DNA from: Sphingobium trunci
Lineage (GTDB): Bacteria > Pseudomonadota > Alphaproteobacteria > Sphingomonadales > Sphingomonadaceae
NCBI RefSeq assembly: GCF_022664535.1
Contig: NZ_JAKUJY010000033.1
Coordinates: 1-39,647 of the forward strand
Length of the DNA: 39,647 nucleotides
Direction: 5' to 3'
Part shown: piece by piece, positions 7,433-15,933 of the stretch
How the letters are laid out: every line of letters starts with the position of its first letter
Numbering within the stretch: position 1 is the first letter of the stretch
Notes under the pieces: generated by a model
Database searches by the model: none
What the model saw: only the letters and a program-made list of their open reading frames with translations
What the model was told of the DNA's origin: nothing
Position numbers and translations under genes: made by a program

Positions 7433-9550
7433 ATGTCCCATTCCACGCTGCTGCGTGCCGGTTGCGCCATGTCCGCACTCTGCCTTTCCTTCCCGGCGAT
7501 CGCGCAAGAGAGCACGGCCGATACCGCGCCTCAATCCTATCATGACCAGCAACGAGCAGACATCGTCGTCACCGCCATCATTCCCCGGCGGCAGGGCGAT
7601 ATCCTCTCCGGCACCTCGGTCGTGTCCGGCGAAGCCCTTACGCGCAATCTGCGCCCGACGATCGGCGATACGCTGGCCCGTCAGCCGGGCGTATCGGCCA
7701 CATCCTTCGGTCCCAATGCCTCCCGCCCGGTGCTGCGCGGCTTCCAGGGCGAGCGCGTGCGCATCCTGACCGATGGCATCGGCAGCTTCGACGTGTCCAA
7801 CACCTCGGTCGATCATGCGGTCGCGATCAACCCGCTGACCGCCGACCGGATCGAGGTGCTGCGCGGCCCCGCTGCGCTCCTCTATGGTTCCTCGGCGATT
7901 GGCGGCGTGGTCAATGTGATCGACAGCCGCATCCCGCGCCGCGTGCCCGACGAACCCATCCATATCGACGGCATCGCCACCTATGGCAGTGCCGCCAACG
8001 AGCGCACCGGATCGGGCGAGATCGAGGCTCCGATCGGCGACAAGTTCGTCGTGCATTTCGACGGCAGCTATTCCAGGAGCGGCAATCTCGACACGGGCAG
8101 TCCTATTTTGACGCCAGCGCTGCGCGCGCAGGCGGCGGCAAGCAGCGATCCGGACATCCGGAGCCTGGCCGACCTTCGTGGCAAGCTGCCCAACAGCGCG
8201 GCGCGGACCTGGGAAGTCGCTGGCGGCGCGGCGCTCATCACCGATGGCGGCAATCTGGGCTTTTCCGTCGCACATACCGATAATTTCTACGGCGTGCCGG
8301 TGCGCTATTCGCTCGACCCCGATCGCGGGGCGGAGAAGGTGCGGCTGCACATGAAACAGGACCGCGCCGACCTGCGCGCCGAACTGCCGGTCAATGGCGG
8401 CTTCCTCGAGTCCATCCGCCTGCGCGCGGGCTTTGCCGACTATCAGCATCAGGAGATTGCAGAGGACGGCGCGGTCGGTACGACCTTCTACAATCAGTCC
8501 ATCGAATCCCGGCTGGAACTGGTGCAGGCCAGGCGCGGCGGATGGGATGGCGCGATTGGCGCCCAATTCTTCGCCCGCGACTTCCATGTCGATGGCGAAG
8601 AGAAATTCCTGCCGCGCAACCGGACGGAGCAACTGGGCTTCTTCACCCTGCAATCGCTCGATTTCGGATCGACGCGGGTCGAACTGGGCGGCCGCTACGA
8701 ACAGAGCAAGGTCAGCGCGGATGCCGACGAGATGCTGCTCAACCCGGCTTATCATCGCACTTTCAATGCCCTGTCCGGATCGCTGGGCATCAGTCAGGAA
8801 ATCACCTCCGGCTGGCGGGTAGGGCTGAACCTGTCGCGCACCGAACGCGCTCCGTCGGCCGAAGAACTGTTCGCGCGCGGCAACCATGCGGGCACGCAGG
8901 CCTTCGAGCTCGGCAATCCCGCCTTCGGCTTGGAAAAAAGCTGGGGGATTGAAGGCACGCTGCGGGGTCAGGGCGAGGGTTACAGCATGTCCCTCTCCGC
9001 CTATCACAACTGGTTCAATGGCTATATCTACGATTCACTGACCGATGACAGCGTCTGCATGGCAGCCCATGGCGGGCAGCCGCTCGATTTCCCCTGCTAC
9101 CAGAATCTTCAGGCTGATGCCCGCTATCTGGGCTTCGAGGCCGAGGGATCACTGACGCTGGGACGGGTCGCGGGCTACAAGGTCAATCTGGATGGCCTTG
9201 CCGACTATGTCCGCGCCACCATCGTCGGATCGGGTCCGGCGCCGCGCATTCCTCCGCTGCGCCTGCTGGGCGGTCTGGAATTGCAGGGCGACCGCATGAG
9301 CCTGCGCGGCGAGATCGAACACAGCTTCGCGCAGAATCGCATTTCCGACACGGAAACGCCGACCAGCGGCTTCACGCTCGTCAACGCCTCGCTGTCGGTC
9401 AAGCCGTTCAAGGGCAATGACCGGACGACCATCACCCTGTCGGCCAACAATATCTTCGATGCCGAAGCCCGGCGCGCCGCCAGCTTCCTCAAGGATTACG
9501 CACCGCTGGCCGGACGGGACATCAGACTGACCGCGCGCCTGTCGATCTGA
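7433..9550 (+). CDS. TonB-dependent outer-membrane receptor, ZnuD-like (probable zinc uptake)
   Basis: A 705-residue outer-membrane receptor. It has a signal peptide (MSHSTLLRAG to AIAQ, about residue 24), a TonB box around DIVVTAI (about 43-49), a plug domain (about 55-170) and a 22-strand-type barrel ending in an aromatic-poor LTARLSI strand. The plug contains the motif string GFQGERVRILTDGIGS, SVDHAVAINPL, IEVLRGPAALLYGSSAIGGVVN. This resembles the ZnuD family of zinc receptors more than siderophore receptors. A barrel loop holds two cysteines (VCMAAHGG and FPCYQN). The frame can be extended to 7364, but the ATG at 7433 begins the signal peptide. Substrate assignment is inference. Confidence 0.88.
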   Translation: MSHSTLLRAGCAMSALCLSFPAIAQESTADTAPQSYHDQQRADIVVTAIIPRRQGDILSGTSVVSGEALTRNLRPTIGDTLARQPGVSATSFGPNASRPVLRGFQGERVRILTDGIGSFDVSNTSVDHAVAINPLTADRIEVLRGPAALLYGSSAIGGVVNVIDSRIPRRVPDEPIHIDGIATYGSAANERTGSGEIEAPIGDKFVVHFDGSYSRSGNLDTGSPILTPALRAQAAASSDPDIRSLADLRGKLPNSAARTWEVAGGAALITDGGNLGFSVAHTDNFYGVPVRYSLDPDRGAEKVRLHMKQDRADLRAELPVNGGFLESIRLRAGFADYQHQEIAEDGAVGTTFYNQSIESRLELVQARRGGWDGAIGAQFFARDFHVDGEEKFLPRNRTEQLGFFTLQSLDFGSTRVELGGRYEQSKVSADADEMLLNPAYHRTFNALSGSLGISQEITSGWRVGLNLSRTERAPSAEELFARGNHAGTQAFELGNPAFGLEKSWGIEGTLRGQGEGYSMSLSAYHNWFNGYIYDSLTDDSVCMAAHGGQPLDFPCYQNLQADARYLGFEAEGSLTLGRVAGYKVNLDGLADYVRATIVGSGPAPRIPPLRLLGGLELQGDRMSLRGEIEHSFAQNRISDTETPTSGFTLVNASLSVKPFKGNDRTTITLSANNIFDAEARRAASFLKDYAPLAGRDIRLTARLSI

Positions 9551-9579
9551 TCCGCCGGTTGCTCCCCCGATTGCGCAAT

Positions 9580-9597
9580 ATGACAATTTCGTTACAA
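9580..9597 (-). promoter_or_regulatory. PhoB-box-like direct repeat
   Basis: On the minus strand the 18-bp stretch reads TTGTAAC-GAAA-TTGTCAT, two 7-bp half-sites at an 11-bp period. It resembles the PHO-box pattern CTGTCAT-n4-CTGTCAT, with the second half-site matching 6 of 7 positions. It lies 66 bp upstream of the Nudix-DUF47 gene, which precedes a phosphate transporter. Confidence 0.45.
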
Positions 9598-9663
9598 GGC
9601 GCGGATGGATTGGGGGCAGTCATTCATCGATCATGAACGCCGTGGAGCGTATAAGGGCGGCTG

Positions 9664-10779
9664 ATGCGTCAGATCGCCGCCCTTCCCTATGCGACCGATC
9701 CCGATGGATCGATGCGTATCCTGCTCATCACCTCGCGGGAGACGAAACGCTGGGTGATTCCCAAGGGCAATCGGATCAAGGGACTGGCCGGCCATCGCGC
9801 CGCCGAACTGGAAGCCTATGAGGAAGCGGGCATTCACGGCATTGCCTGTCCCGCGCCGATCGGCCGCTACCGCTACGACAAGAAAAGGCGCAACGGCGAC
9901 ATACGTGAGGCGACGGTCGAGGTTTTCCCGCTTGCAGTGACGGGCCAGTTGCCGCAATGGCCCGAACAAGGGCAGCGGGAACTGCGTTGGTTTCCCGTGG
10001 CCGAAGCTGCAAAGGCCGTCGACGAACCCGATCTACAATCCATCATCGCAGCCTTTCGCGAGCCGCCCAGGGATCCGGGCCTGTTCGTGCGGACGTTGCT
10101 GCGGATCAGGGAATGGCAAACCGAAAGGACTGGAATGCTGCGCTGGTTTCACGCGCTGATGCCCAAACAGGGCCGCTTTTTCGAGCAGTTCGAGGATCAT
10201 GCCGCGACCCTGGTCGCCGGCGCCGATGCACTCGCCAAGCTGCTGAAGGGCGGGCCGGACATCGATCTCCACATCAAGGAGATTTCCGACCGCGAACATG
10301 AGGCGGACGATATCATACGGGAGGTGCTGCAGGATGTCCGCCGCATCTTCGTCACCCCCTTCGACCGCAGCGCCATCACCGGGCTGATCGGCGTGATGGA
10401 CGATGCCATCGACCAGATGAACCAGACGGCGAAGGCCATCGCCCTGTTCGAGGTGAAGGAATTTCCTTCCCAGATGCAGGATATGAGCGCGCTGATCGTC
10501 GAATGCGCCCGCATCACGGCGGAGGCGATGCCGCTGCTGCGTTCGCTCAACCTCAATTCGGTGCGGCTGCACGACCTGACCGAGCGGCTGGTCAAGCTGG
10601 AGGGTCATGCCGACATCCTGCACGAGGCGGGCCTGAAGGCGCTTTACGCCCAGGCGCGGCAGGGCAATCCGATGGACTTCGTCGTCGGCAACGAAATCTA
10701 CAGCCATCTGGAAAAGGTGACCGACCGGTTCGAGGATGTCGCCAACGAGATTTCCGGCCTGGTCATCGACCACGCCTGA
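9664..10779 (+). CDS. Nudix hydrolase domain fused to DUF47/PhoU-like domain
   Basis: A 371-residue continuous frame joining two modules. Residues 1-150 are a Nudix hydrolase (LLITSRETKRWVIPKGNRIKG, then the Nudix helix LEAYEEAGI and a FPLAVT/QRELRWF tail). It resembles the small alphaproteobacterial Nudix proteins acting on polyphosphorylated substrates. The Nudix-box glutamate of GX5E and the Arg of REUXEE are both Leu, while the EE pair is kept. Residues 158-371 are DUF47 (MLRWFHALMPKQGRFF, ISDREHEADDI, VTPFDRSAI, VTDRFEDVANEI), the PhoU-like regulator normally paired with PiT. A Met codon at 10135 with AAAGGA upstream could also give a separate DUF47 protein. The PiT gene follows after 18 bp. 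No stop separates the modules. Confidence 0.85.
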   Translation: MRQIAALPYATDPDGSMRILLITSRETKRWVIPKGNRIKGLAGHRAAELEAYEEAGIHGIACPAPIGRYRYDKKRRNGDIREATVEVFPLAVTGQLPQWPEQGQRELRWFPVAEAAKAVDEPDLQSIIAAFREPPRDPGLFVRTLLRIREWQTERTGMLRWFHALMPKQGRFFEQFEDHAATLVAGADALAKLLKGGPDIDLHIKEISDREHEADDIIREVLQDVRRIFVTPFDRSAITGLIGVMDDAIDQMNQTAKAIALFEVKEFPSQMQDMSALIVECARITAEAMPLLRSLNLNSVRLHDLTERLVKLEGHADILHEAGLKALYAQARQGNPMDFVVGNEIYSHLEKVTDRFEDVANEISGLVIDHA

Positions 10780-10797
10780 TCGCGCCAGAGCAGAAAC

Positions 10798-11799
10798 ATG
10801 GAAGCCCATATCGCCTTTCCGCTGCTGATCGGCCTGATCGGCATCGCTTTGCTGTTCGATTTTCTGAACGGGCTGCATGATGCCGCCAACTCGATCGCGA
10901 CCATCGTGTCGACGCGGGTCTTGAAGCCGCAATATGCGGTGGCCTGGGCAGCATTCTTCAACTTCATCGCTTTCCTCTTCTTCGGCCTGCATGTGGCCGA
11001 GACGGTGGGCAAGGGGATCGTCGACGCCAGCATCATCGACGCTCAGGTGATTTTCGGGGCGTTGATGGGGGCGATCGCCTGGAACCTCATCACCTGGGGC
11101 CTGGGCATTCCCTCCTCCAGCAGCCATGCGCTGATCGGCGGCCTGCTGGGGGCGGGCACGGCCAAGGCGGGGCTGTCCGCCGTGGTGTGGAGCGGGGTGT
11201 TCAAGACCAGCGCCGCCATCGTGCTGTCGCCGGCGATCGGCCTGGTGCTGGCGCTGCTGCTGGTGCTGATCATCAGCTGGATCTTCCGCCGCTTTACCCC
11301 GCAGGGCGCGGACAGCGTATTCCGCAAGTTGCAGATGGTGTCGGCGTCACTCTATTCGCTGGGCCATGGCGGCAATGACGCGCAGAAGACGATGGGGATC
11401 ATCGCCGTGCTGCTCTATTCGCAGGGGATGCTGGAGGGCGGCTTTCACGTGCCCTTCTGGGTGGTCATATGCTGTCAGGCAGCGATGGGTCTGGGCACGC
11501 TGCTGGGCGGATGGAAGATCGTGCACACCATGGGGTCGAAGATCACCCGGCTGACCCCGGCGCAGGGCTTCTGCGCGGAAACGGGCGGTGCTCTGACGCT
11601 GTTTCTGTTCACCCACCTGGGCGTGCCGGTGTCGACGACCCATACCATCACCGGCGCGATCGTCGGGGTGGGTGCGTCGCGGCGGCTTTCGGCGGTGCGA
11701 TGGAATGTCGCGTCCAGCATCGTGGTCGCCTGGGTCGTGACGCTGCCCGCCGCCGCCGCGATCGGGGCGGCCTTTTACGGGCTGACGCAATTCTTCTGA
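10798..11799 (+). CDS. PiT-family inorganic phosphate transporter
   Basis: A 333-residue low-affinity phosphate permease of the inner membrane. Both PiT signature repeats are visible: FNGLHDAANSIATIVSTRVL near residue 22 and SLGHGGNDAQKTMGII near 187. There are about ten hydrophobic helices and a C-terminal GVPVSTTHTITGAIVG repeat (the N-terminal counterpart is GIPSSSSHALIGG). It follows the DUF47 module by 18 bp and is surely cotranscribed. DUF47 proteins are regarded as partners or regulators of PiT carriers. Phosphate, or metal-phosphate with H+ symport, is the expected substrate. Confidence 0.95.
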   Translation: MEAHIAFPLLIGLIGIALLFDFLNGLHDAANSIATIVSTRVLKPQYAVAWAAFFNFIAFLFFGLHVAETVGKGIVDASIIDAQVIFGALMGAIAWNLITWGLGIPSSSSHALIGGLLGAGTAKAGLSAVVWSGVFKTSAAIVLSPAIGLVLALLLVLIISWIFRRFTPQGADSVFRKLQMVSASLYSLGHGGNDAQKTMGIIAVLLYSQGMLEGGFHVPFWVVICCQAAMGLGTLLGGWKIVHTMGSKITRLTPAQGFCAETGGALTLFLFTHLGVPVSTTHTITGAIVGVGASRRLSAVRWNVASSIVVAWVVTLPAAAAIGAAFYGLTQFF

Positions 11800-11808
11800 A
11801 AAACAGGT

Positions 11809-11838
11809 GAGGGCGCGGCTGGTAGAGGCCGCGCCCTC
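11809..11838. terminator. Stem-loop between convergent genes
   Basis: GAGGGCGCGGC (11809-11819) pairs perfectly with GCCGCGCCCTC (11828-11838) around an 8-nt loop, 10 bp after the PiT stop. It lacks a clear U-run but is well placed to end transcription from both the PiT gene and the small convergent gene at 11866. Confidence 0.6.
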
Positions 11839-11865
11839 CTCCTCTCCTGAACCTTTATCGGATGG

Positions 11866-12033
11866 TCAGCTCACCCGTCCCAGGCGATGGTAGAGATTAG
11901 CATATTTGACCGATTCGGGCTTGTCCTGAACTTCGCGCAGATAATGGGCGATGGCGGTGCGGATCAGGCCGAAATCCTCCTGGCTGAAAACCGCGCGGGA
12001 GCGGGTGGGCTGGGGCATTTCCGTGATGTCCAT
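11866..12033 (-). CDS. Small conserved-looking protein divergent from scfR, unknown function
   Basis: A 55-residue gene on the minus strand. The protein ends with the ordered sequence FSQEDFGLIRTAIAHYLRE, then KPESVKYANLYHRLGRVS, predicted helical and amphipathic. An AAGGA Shine-Dalgarno lies 7 nt before the ATG at 12033; an ATG two codons upstream (12039) is too close to it. Absence of low-complexity sequence and the good ribosome site make it a real gene. It diverges from the acyl-CoA-responsive regulator gene at 12178, so it may belong to that regulon. It resembles no named family that I can recall. Confidence 0.7.
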   Translation of the reverse strand: MDITEMPQPTRSRAVFSQEDFGLIRTAIAHYLREVQDKPESVKYANLYHRLGRVS

Positions 12034-12152
12034 TGTCATTTCCTTCTCTTGTCGCTGACGGTCGTGGTGACCGGATGCCTCCTAAAACCATGAAGGCTCC
12101 GGAGAACAAAGGGCGATTAGTGAGGGCGTGTCATTGGGTGACTTGTTCATAC

Positions 12153-12179
12153 TGTCATCTTTTGACATAATGACATTAT
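12153..12179. promoter_or_regulatory. Overlapping dyads at the scfR start, candidate operator
   Basis: TGTCA-n5-TGACA (12153-12167) and ATAAT-GAC-ATTAT (12167-12179) abut each other, with TGACA repeated directly at 12163 and 12171. TTGACA at 12162 is also a good -35, but a -10 at normal spacing would fall beyond the ATG. The dyads could be an autoregulatory operator in the divergent promoter region. Confidence 0.4.
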
Positions 12180-13581
12180 GGCGGATGACCGGAAGCTCTA
12201 TCTTGGCCCCAAGCTGCGGGTGTTGCGGCGGGAACTGGGGCTGAACCAGACGCGGATGGCGGAGGAACTGGGGGTGTCGCCCAGCTACCTCAACCATCTG
12301 GAGCGCAACCAGCGGCCGCTGACGGCGCAGATGCTGCTGCGCCTCGCCAACACCTATGACATCGACATTCGCGATTTCGTCGCCAGCACGCAGGAGGGCG
12401 CGGCGAGCGCGCTTGGCGAAATCCTGTCCGATGCGCTGGTGCGCGACATCGGCATCGCGCGGGACGAGGTGCTGGAGGTCGCAGAAAATTATCCGGGGGT
12501 GAGCGAGGCGATCGGGCGCTTCTACCGGGCGCTCACCGACCTGCGCCGCCTGCCCGAGCAGGTCGCGGCCGGGCCGGGAAGCGTGGCGCCGCTGCACGCG
12601 CCGATCGACTGGCTGCGCGAGACGATCGCGCGGGCGGGCAATCATTTCGCCGAACTGGACGGGGCGGCCGAGACGCTGTCGGCGGAACTCGGCGACGATC
12701 CGGGGGCGATGCAGGCGGGCATCCGGGCGCGGCTGAAGGAACGGCATGGCATGGCCGTGCAGATCGTGCGCGAGGAAGTGCTGGCCGGGACGCTGCGCCA
12801 TTATGACATGCACCGGCGGCGGCTGCTCCTGAGCGAGCGGCTGGCATCTTCGGGGCGGCTGTTCGCGCTGGCCTATCATCTCTGCTCGCAGGAGATGGCC
12901 GACGGGATCGCCGCCCAGGTGGCGCGGGCGGCGCCGCCGGACGAGGACAGCCGCCGCCTCGCCGGAATCGCGCTCACCAACTATGCCGCCGCCGCACTCA
13001 TCATGCCCTATGACCGTTTCACCAGGGCGGCGGAGCAGAGCCGCCATGACCTGCCGCTGCTGCGAACCCGCTTCGGCGTGTCGATGGAGCAGCTTGCCCA
13101 CCGGCTGACCACGCTGGGGCGGACGGGGGCGCGGGGCGTGCCCTTCTTCATGGCGAAGCTGGACCGGGCGGGACAGCTATCCAAGCGCTTCGACGGCGAG
13201 GCATGGCCCTTCGCGCGGCTGGGCGGCACCTGTCCGCGCTGGGACGCGCATGGGGCGCAGGCGCCGGATATGGTGCGGGCGCAACTGCTGGAGACGATGG
13301 AGGGGCGGCGTTTCCTGAGCTTCACCATCGGCCTGCCGCAGGAGGGCGGGGCGCGGGGGCGGTCCGTGATCGCGCTGGGGTGCGAGGCGAAACATGGGCC
13401 GCGCATCGTCCATGCCGACGGGATCGACCTGGAAAAGGGGCCAGCGACGGAGACCGGCCCGACCTGCCACCTGTGCGAGCGCCGCGCCTGCCCCGACCGC
13501 GCCCTGCCGCCGGTGACGCGGGCGCTGGACCTGCATGGCTATGAGCGGACGGTGGCGCCGTTTCCGTTCCGGCGGGTCTGA
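12178..13581 (+). CDS. ScfR/RamB-type XRE transcriptional regulator of short-chain acyl-CoA metabolism
   Basis: A 467-residue regulator. Residues 8-65 are an XRE helix-turn-helix (LGPKLRVLRRELGLNQTRMAEELGVSP...). A degenerate ImmA/IrrE-like region follows (about 180-310); its ALAYHLCSQEMADG stretch lacks the HExxH zinc site. The C-terminal DUF2083 domain (about 310-465) contains a CHLCERRACPDR cysteine cluster. This is the architecture of RamB and ScfR regulators, which respond to short-chain acyl-CoA and govern glyoxylate or propionate genes. No Shine-Dalgarno precedes the ATG, suggesting a leaderless or operator-overlapping start. aceA, often nearby, is not in this window. It converges on and overlaps the LysR gene by 43 bp. 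Confidence 0.88.
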   Translation: MADDRKLYLGPKLRVLRRELGLNQTRMAEELGVSPSYLNHLERNQRPLTAQMLLRLANTYDIDIRDFVASTQEGAASALGEILSDALVRDIGIARDEVLEVAENYPGVSEAIGRFYRALTDLRRLPEQVAAGPGSVAPLHAPIDWLRETIARAGNHFAELDGAAETLSAELGDDPGAMQAGIRARLKERHGMAVQIVREEVLAGTLRHYDMHRRRLLLSERLASSGRLFALAYHLCSQEMADGIAAQVARAAPPDEDSRRLAGIALTNYAAAALIMPYDRFTRAAEQSRHDLPLLRTRFGVSMEQLAHRLTTLGRTGARGVPFFMAKLDRAGQLSKRFDGEAWPFARLGGTCPRWDAHGAQAPDMVRAQLLETMEGRRFLSFTIGLPQEGGARGRSVIALGCEAKHGPRIVHADGIDLEKGPATETGPTCHLCERRACPDRALPPVTRALDLHGYERTVAPFPFRRV

Positions 13582-14540
13582 TCGGCCGGAAGCACCGAAG
13601 CCCCGGCCGACGGGATCGGCGGCGGGTGACGTTCCCGCTGGTCCGGATCGGCCGGGTCCGGTGTCCGCAGATGGCGCGCCAGAAAGTCGAGGCAGGACCT
13701 GACCTTGGCGGTTTCCCCCTGCGCGGGCAGGTAAAGGGCCGCGATCGCGGAAGGGGGCAGGCGGACGGCGGGCAGCACGCGCTGGAGCCGCCCGCTGGCA
13801 AGATCGTCGGCAACCTCCCACAGCGACTTGATCGCGATGCCCGCCCCATCCAATATCCAGGCGCGCCCCAGTTCGCCGTCATTGGTGCTGAGGGTGACGC
13901 GCGGCCCCGCCCCTTCCCCCGTGACGCCGCGCCACATATGCTGCTGGGCATGGCCGACCACGACATTGTCGTGGCTGCCCAGATCGGCGACCGAACGGGG
14001 CCTGCCGCGGCGCTGCAGATAGGATGGCGAGGCGCATAACAGGCGCGGATTGCTCGTCAGCCGCTTCATCTTCAGCGCGGAGTCGGGCGGCGGATCGAAG
14101 ACGATGGCGATGTCATGGCCGGTTTCGACGATATTGCCCGCCTGTTCCGCCGTTTCGAGATGGATCGTCACATCGGGATGGAGCATCCCATATTGGCGGA
14201 ACAGCGGCGCCAGCCGGGTCCGGCCGATATTCATCGCCGTCACGACCCGCAAATGCCCCGCCGCCTCGGTCGCCCGGCGCATGACGTCGCTTTCCATCGC
14301 ATCGATGTCGGACAGGGCGCGCCCGGCACGCTCGTAGAAGAGCAGGCCTTCGTCGGTCAGCGTCAGGTGCCGGCTGTTGCGCCGGACCAGCACGACGCCC
14401 AGCCGTGCTTCCAGTTGGGACAGGCGGCGGCTGGTCGCGGCCAGCGACAGGCCCAGGCGGCGGGCCGCCTCCGACAGGGTGCCGGATTCGGCGATCTTCA
14501 CGAAGGAGGTGATCTCGGACAATCGGTCGGACATGGCCAT
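13539..14540 (-). CDS. LysR-type transcriptional regulator
   Basis: A 333-residue LysR protein. The N-terminal helix-turn-helix is textbook (ITSFVKIAESGTLSEAARRLGLSLAATSRRLSQLEARLGVVL, residues about 7-50), followed by the TDEGLLFYERAG hinge and the effector-binding domain of the DsdA/PA-type LysR subgroup (SDIDAMESDVMRRATEAAGHLRV, TGHDIAIVFDPPPD). The normal fold ends near FLARHLR; about 35 further Pro/Arg-rich residues extend into the 3' end of scfR, probably from loss of a stop. The ATG at 14540 (or 14534) was chosen because upstream residues are basic non-family sequence. It may regulate the divergent membrane-protein/bestrophin genes. Confidence 0.88.
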   Translation of the reverse strand: MAMSDRLSEITSFVKIAESGTLSEAARRLGLSLAATSRRLSQLEARLGVVLVRRNSRHLTLTDEGLLFYERAGRALSDIDAMESDVMRRATEAAGHLRVVTAMNIGRTRLAPLFRQYGMLHPDVTIHLETAEQAGNIVETGHDIAIVFDPPPDSALKMKRLTSNPRLLCASPSYLQRRGRPRSVADLGSHDNVVVGHAQQHMWRGVTGEGAGPRVTLSTNDGELGRAWILDGAGIAIKSLWEVADDLASGRLQRVLPAVRLPPSAIAALYLPAQGETAKVRSCLDFLARHLRTPDPADPDQRERHPPPIPSAGASVLPADQTRRNGNGATVRS

Positions 14541-14760
14541 CAAGCTAGGAGGATGATGTTGCAGCGCAATAGGAAGCCTGTTGCACGTCTTTGTCTTTTG
14601 ATTGCCATGTCGCCGGAAATGCACCGGAATGTAACGTATTCTTGCGGGGTTTGCGGGAGATGCAAGCCTGCCTTGCGTGGTCGTAACGGCGTTGACCGGA
14701 GCTTTTGCGACGCATCATTTTCCCTTCCTCTTTGCTCAAGACGGAGGGATGGAGTTGACG

Positions 14761-14988
14761 ATGAAGATGCTGCTCGGCGCCCGCACCAAGGCGGACCCGC
14801 CCATTGCGTGGAACGATATCGAAGCGCTGCCGGTCTATGCCGCCATGCTGCTGTGCGCGCTATGCCTGGTGCTGGCGCTGATGGATTCCACGCCGCCCCT
14901 TTATGCGATCTCGCTGAAGATCGTGGGAATCATGGGCGGGCTGGCGCTGCGCCACGCCTGGCTGAAGCTGGATGACGAAAATCCCTGA
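14761..14988 (+). CDS. Small two-helix membrane protein, unknown function
   Basis: A 75-residue protein with two hydrophobic segments (YAAMLLCALCLVLALM and LYAISLKIVGIMGGLAL) and a charged C-terminus. GGAG 6 nt upstream supports the ATG at 14761; an alternative ATG at 14749 has its Shine-Dalgarno only 1 nt away. It precedes the bestrophin gene by 29 bp, so it is probably cotranscribed and could be an accessory subunit, though that is a guess. Confidence 0.65.
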   Translation: MKMLLGARTKADPPIAWNDIEALPVYAAMLLCALCLVLALMDSTPPLYAISLKIVGIMGGLALRHAWLKLDDENP

Positions 14989-15017
14989 GTGGCGCGAAAG
15001 GAGCGGGATAATCCCCC

Positions 15018-15893
15018 ATGATCGTCGGACAGTCTCCGCGTATCCGCAAGAGTTTCCAGAAGGCGTGGAGTGCCCTGATCGCCCTGTTCCTGTGGGATCT
15101 GGCCGTCACGATCTTCTATTTCATCTCCCCTTTTCCGGCACCCGCGCTGCCGCTGACGATCTTCGGCACCGCATTGGCGCTGATATTGGGCTTCCGGGTC
15201 AATTCCGCCTATCAGCGCTGGTGGGAGGGTCGCATATTGTGGGGCGCGATGGTCAATGCGTCGCGCAGCTATGCCCGCGTCGTGCTGGCCTATCTGCCCG
15301 ACCGGGCGGCCGCGCTGAAGGCGGAACTGATCGAACGGCAGATCGCCTATGTCCACGCCCTGCGCTGCCAGTTGCGGCGGCAGGACCCGGCGCCCGACAT
15401 GCAGCGGGTGCTGGGCGGGGACGTGCCTGAACTGGAGCGGCGCAATCCGGCCAACGGATTGCTGGACGGGTCGGCCCGGCGGATCGGCCATGCCGTGCGG
15501 CAGGGATGGATCGACACCATCCAGCAGAGCCAGATGGAGCGCGTGCTGGTCGACATGGCGAATGCGCAGGGCGGCATGGAGCGGTTGAAGAACACCCCGC
15601 TGCCAGCCCAATATCGCAGCTTTCCCAAATATTTCATCCGGCTGTTCTGCGTCCTGCTGCCGATCGGGCTGGTCGAGACGCTGGGCATCGCCACCCCGGT
15701 CGGGTCCGCCGTCGCCAGTTTCATGTATCTGGCCGTGCTGCAGATCGGCGACGATCTGGTCGATCCCTTTGCCAACAGCATCCACGACCTGCCGCTGAAC
15801 AGCGTGACGACGATGATCGAAGGCGATCTGAACCAGGCGCTGGGACGTCCCGCCCCGCCGCCGGTGCAGCCGGAAGATGGCGTCTTGTGGTGA
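15018..15893 (+). CDS. Bestrophin-family anion channel
   Basis: A 291-residue membrane protein with the RFP-TM/bestrophin pattern. It starts MIVGQSPRIRKSFQKAWSAL, then TM segments LWDLAVTIFYFI and LPLTIFGTALALILGFRVN, the signature SAYQRWWEGRILWGAMVNASRSYAR, and a C-terminal pair of helices ending DDLVDPFANSIHDLPLN. Bacterial bestrophins form pentameric chloride or anion channels in the inner membrane. It follows a small membrane protein gene in the same direction. Physiological role here is unknown (pH, osmotic or membrane-potential control are possibilities). Confidence 0.92.
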   Translation: MIVGQSPRIRKSFQKAWSALIALFLWDLAVTIFYFISPFPAPALPLTIFGTALALILGFRVNSAYQRWWEGRILWGAMVNASRSYARVVLAYLPDRAAALKAELIERQIAYVHALRCQLRRQDPAPDMQRVLGGDVPELERRNPANGLLDGSARRIGHAVRQGWIDTIQQSQMERVLVDMANAQGGMERLKNTPLPAQYRSFPKYFIRLFCVLLPIGLVETLGIATPVGSAVASFMYLAVLQIGDDLVDPFANSIHDLPLNSVTTMIEGDLNQALGRPAPPPVQPEDGVLW

Positions 15894-15933
15894 CGGCCCA
15901 GGCGGCCTGAAGGAACGGCAGTTCCCATCCTGA

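Noticed and set aside
7415..9007. 530-residue minus-strand frame opposite the ZnuD-like receptor
   Set aside because: Antisense to a well-supported TonB receptor; no motifs.
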